Assembly (NCBI GenBank): GCA_020053845.1
Contig: JAGVMI010000101.1
Span: 1 to 5,450 of the forward strand
Direction of reading: 5' to 3'
Length of the DNA: 5,450 nucleotides
Source: Candidatus Babeliales bacterium
GTDB lineage: Bacteria; Babelota; Babeliae; Babelales; Vermiphilaceae
The translations under genes and the position numbers were made by a program. A model generated the notes under the pieces. It made no database searches. It saw nothing but the letters and a program-made list of their open reading frames with translations, and was not told the DNA's origin. Below are positions 5,396 to 5,450 of the stretch, in pieces. Every line of letters begins with the position of its first letter. Position 1 is the first letter of the stretch.

Positions 5396-5450
5396 TTATT
5401 TTTTCTCTACAATTGCTTCTTGAACGTTCTTTGGCACTTCACGATAGCAT
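5396..5450 (-). CDS. fusA: Elongation factor G, C-terminal fragment (5' part beyond window)
   Basis: EF-G is the GTPase that catalyses ribosomal translocation. Only the last 17 codons and the TAA stop are in the window, reading [17 protein letters not shown]. This resembles the known EF-G ending (Thermus YQEVPKQVQEKLI; E. coli YDEAPSNVAQAVIE), and fusA is the usual gene directly before tuf in the str operon. The fragment is too short to be in a standard open-reading-frame list; the identification rests on the C-terminal motif plus position. The gene is presumably complete outside the window. Confidence 0.9.
   Translation of the reverse strand, partial: CYREVPKNVQEAIVEKK

Overview
The window is part of a bacterial ribosomal-protein superoperon. 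Every gene lies on the minus strand, so transcription runs from high to low coordinates. In that order it holds: the last 17 codons of fusA (EF-G), tuf (EF-Tu), rpsJ (S10), rplC (L3), rplD (L4), rplW (L23), rplB (L2), rpsS (S19), rplV (L22), and the first 194 codons of rpsC (S3), which runs off the window at position 1. This is the widespread str-to-S10 gene order of bacteria. All genes look intact, each close to the usual family length. No mobile element, CRISPR array, rRNA, tRNA or foreign gene was seen.

Packing is tight. From fusA to rpsC the gaps are 31, 16, 16, 14, minus 10 (overlap), 33, 50, 93 and 10 nt, and most starts have a recognisable Shine-Dalgarno sequence. tuf runs into rpsJ with only 16 nt between them, so there is no room for an E. 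coli-type S10 leader at that junction. The one gap big enough for regulation is the 93 nt between rpsS and rplV, which contains a fair sigma70-type promoter match.

The genes serve one process. EF-G and EF-Tu drive elongation. L2, L3, L4, L22 and L23 build the 23S core, the peptidyl-transferase surroundings and the exit tunnel. S3, S10 and S19 form part of the 30S head.

The organism is certainly a bacterium, with bacterial-type EF-Tu, L2 and S3, mildly AT-rich. The proteins do not match any well-studied model group closely: the L3 loop tip, the L22 hairpin tip and the L4 N-terminus all diverge from textbook sequences. That suggests a poorly sampled lineage. Candidatus Dependentiae (TM6) or another lineage distant from model organisms would fit, but this is a weak guess from memory of sequence style.

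I found no undescribed system. The points worth a second look are local: divergence at functional tips of L3 and L22, the leaderless tuf-rpsJ junction, the rplV promoter candidate, and a small direct repeat inside tuf.
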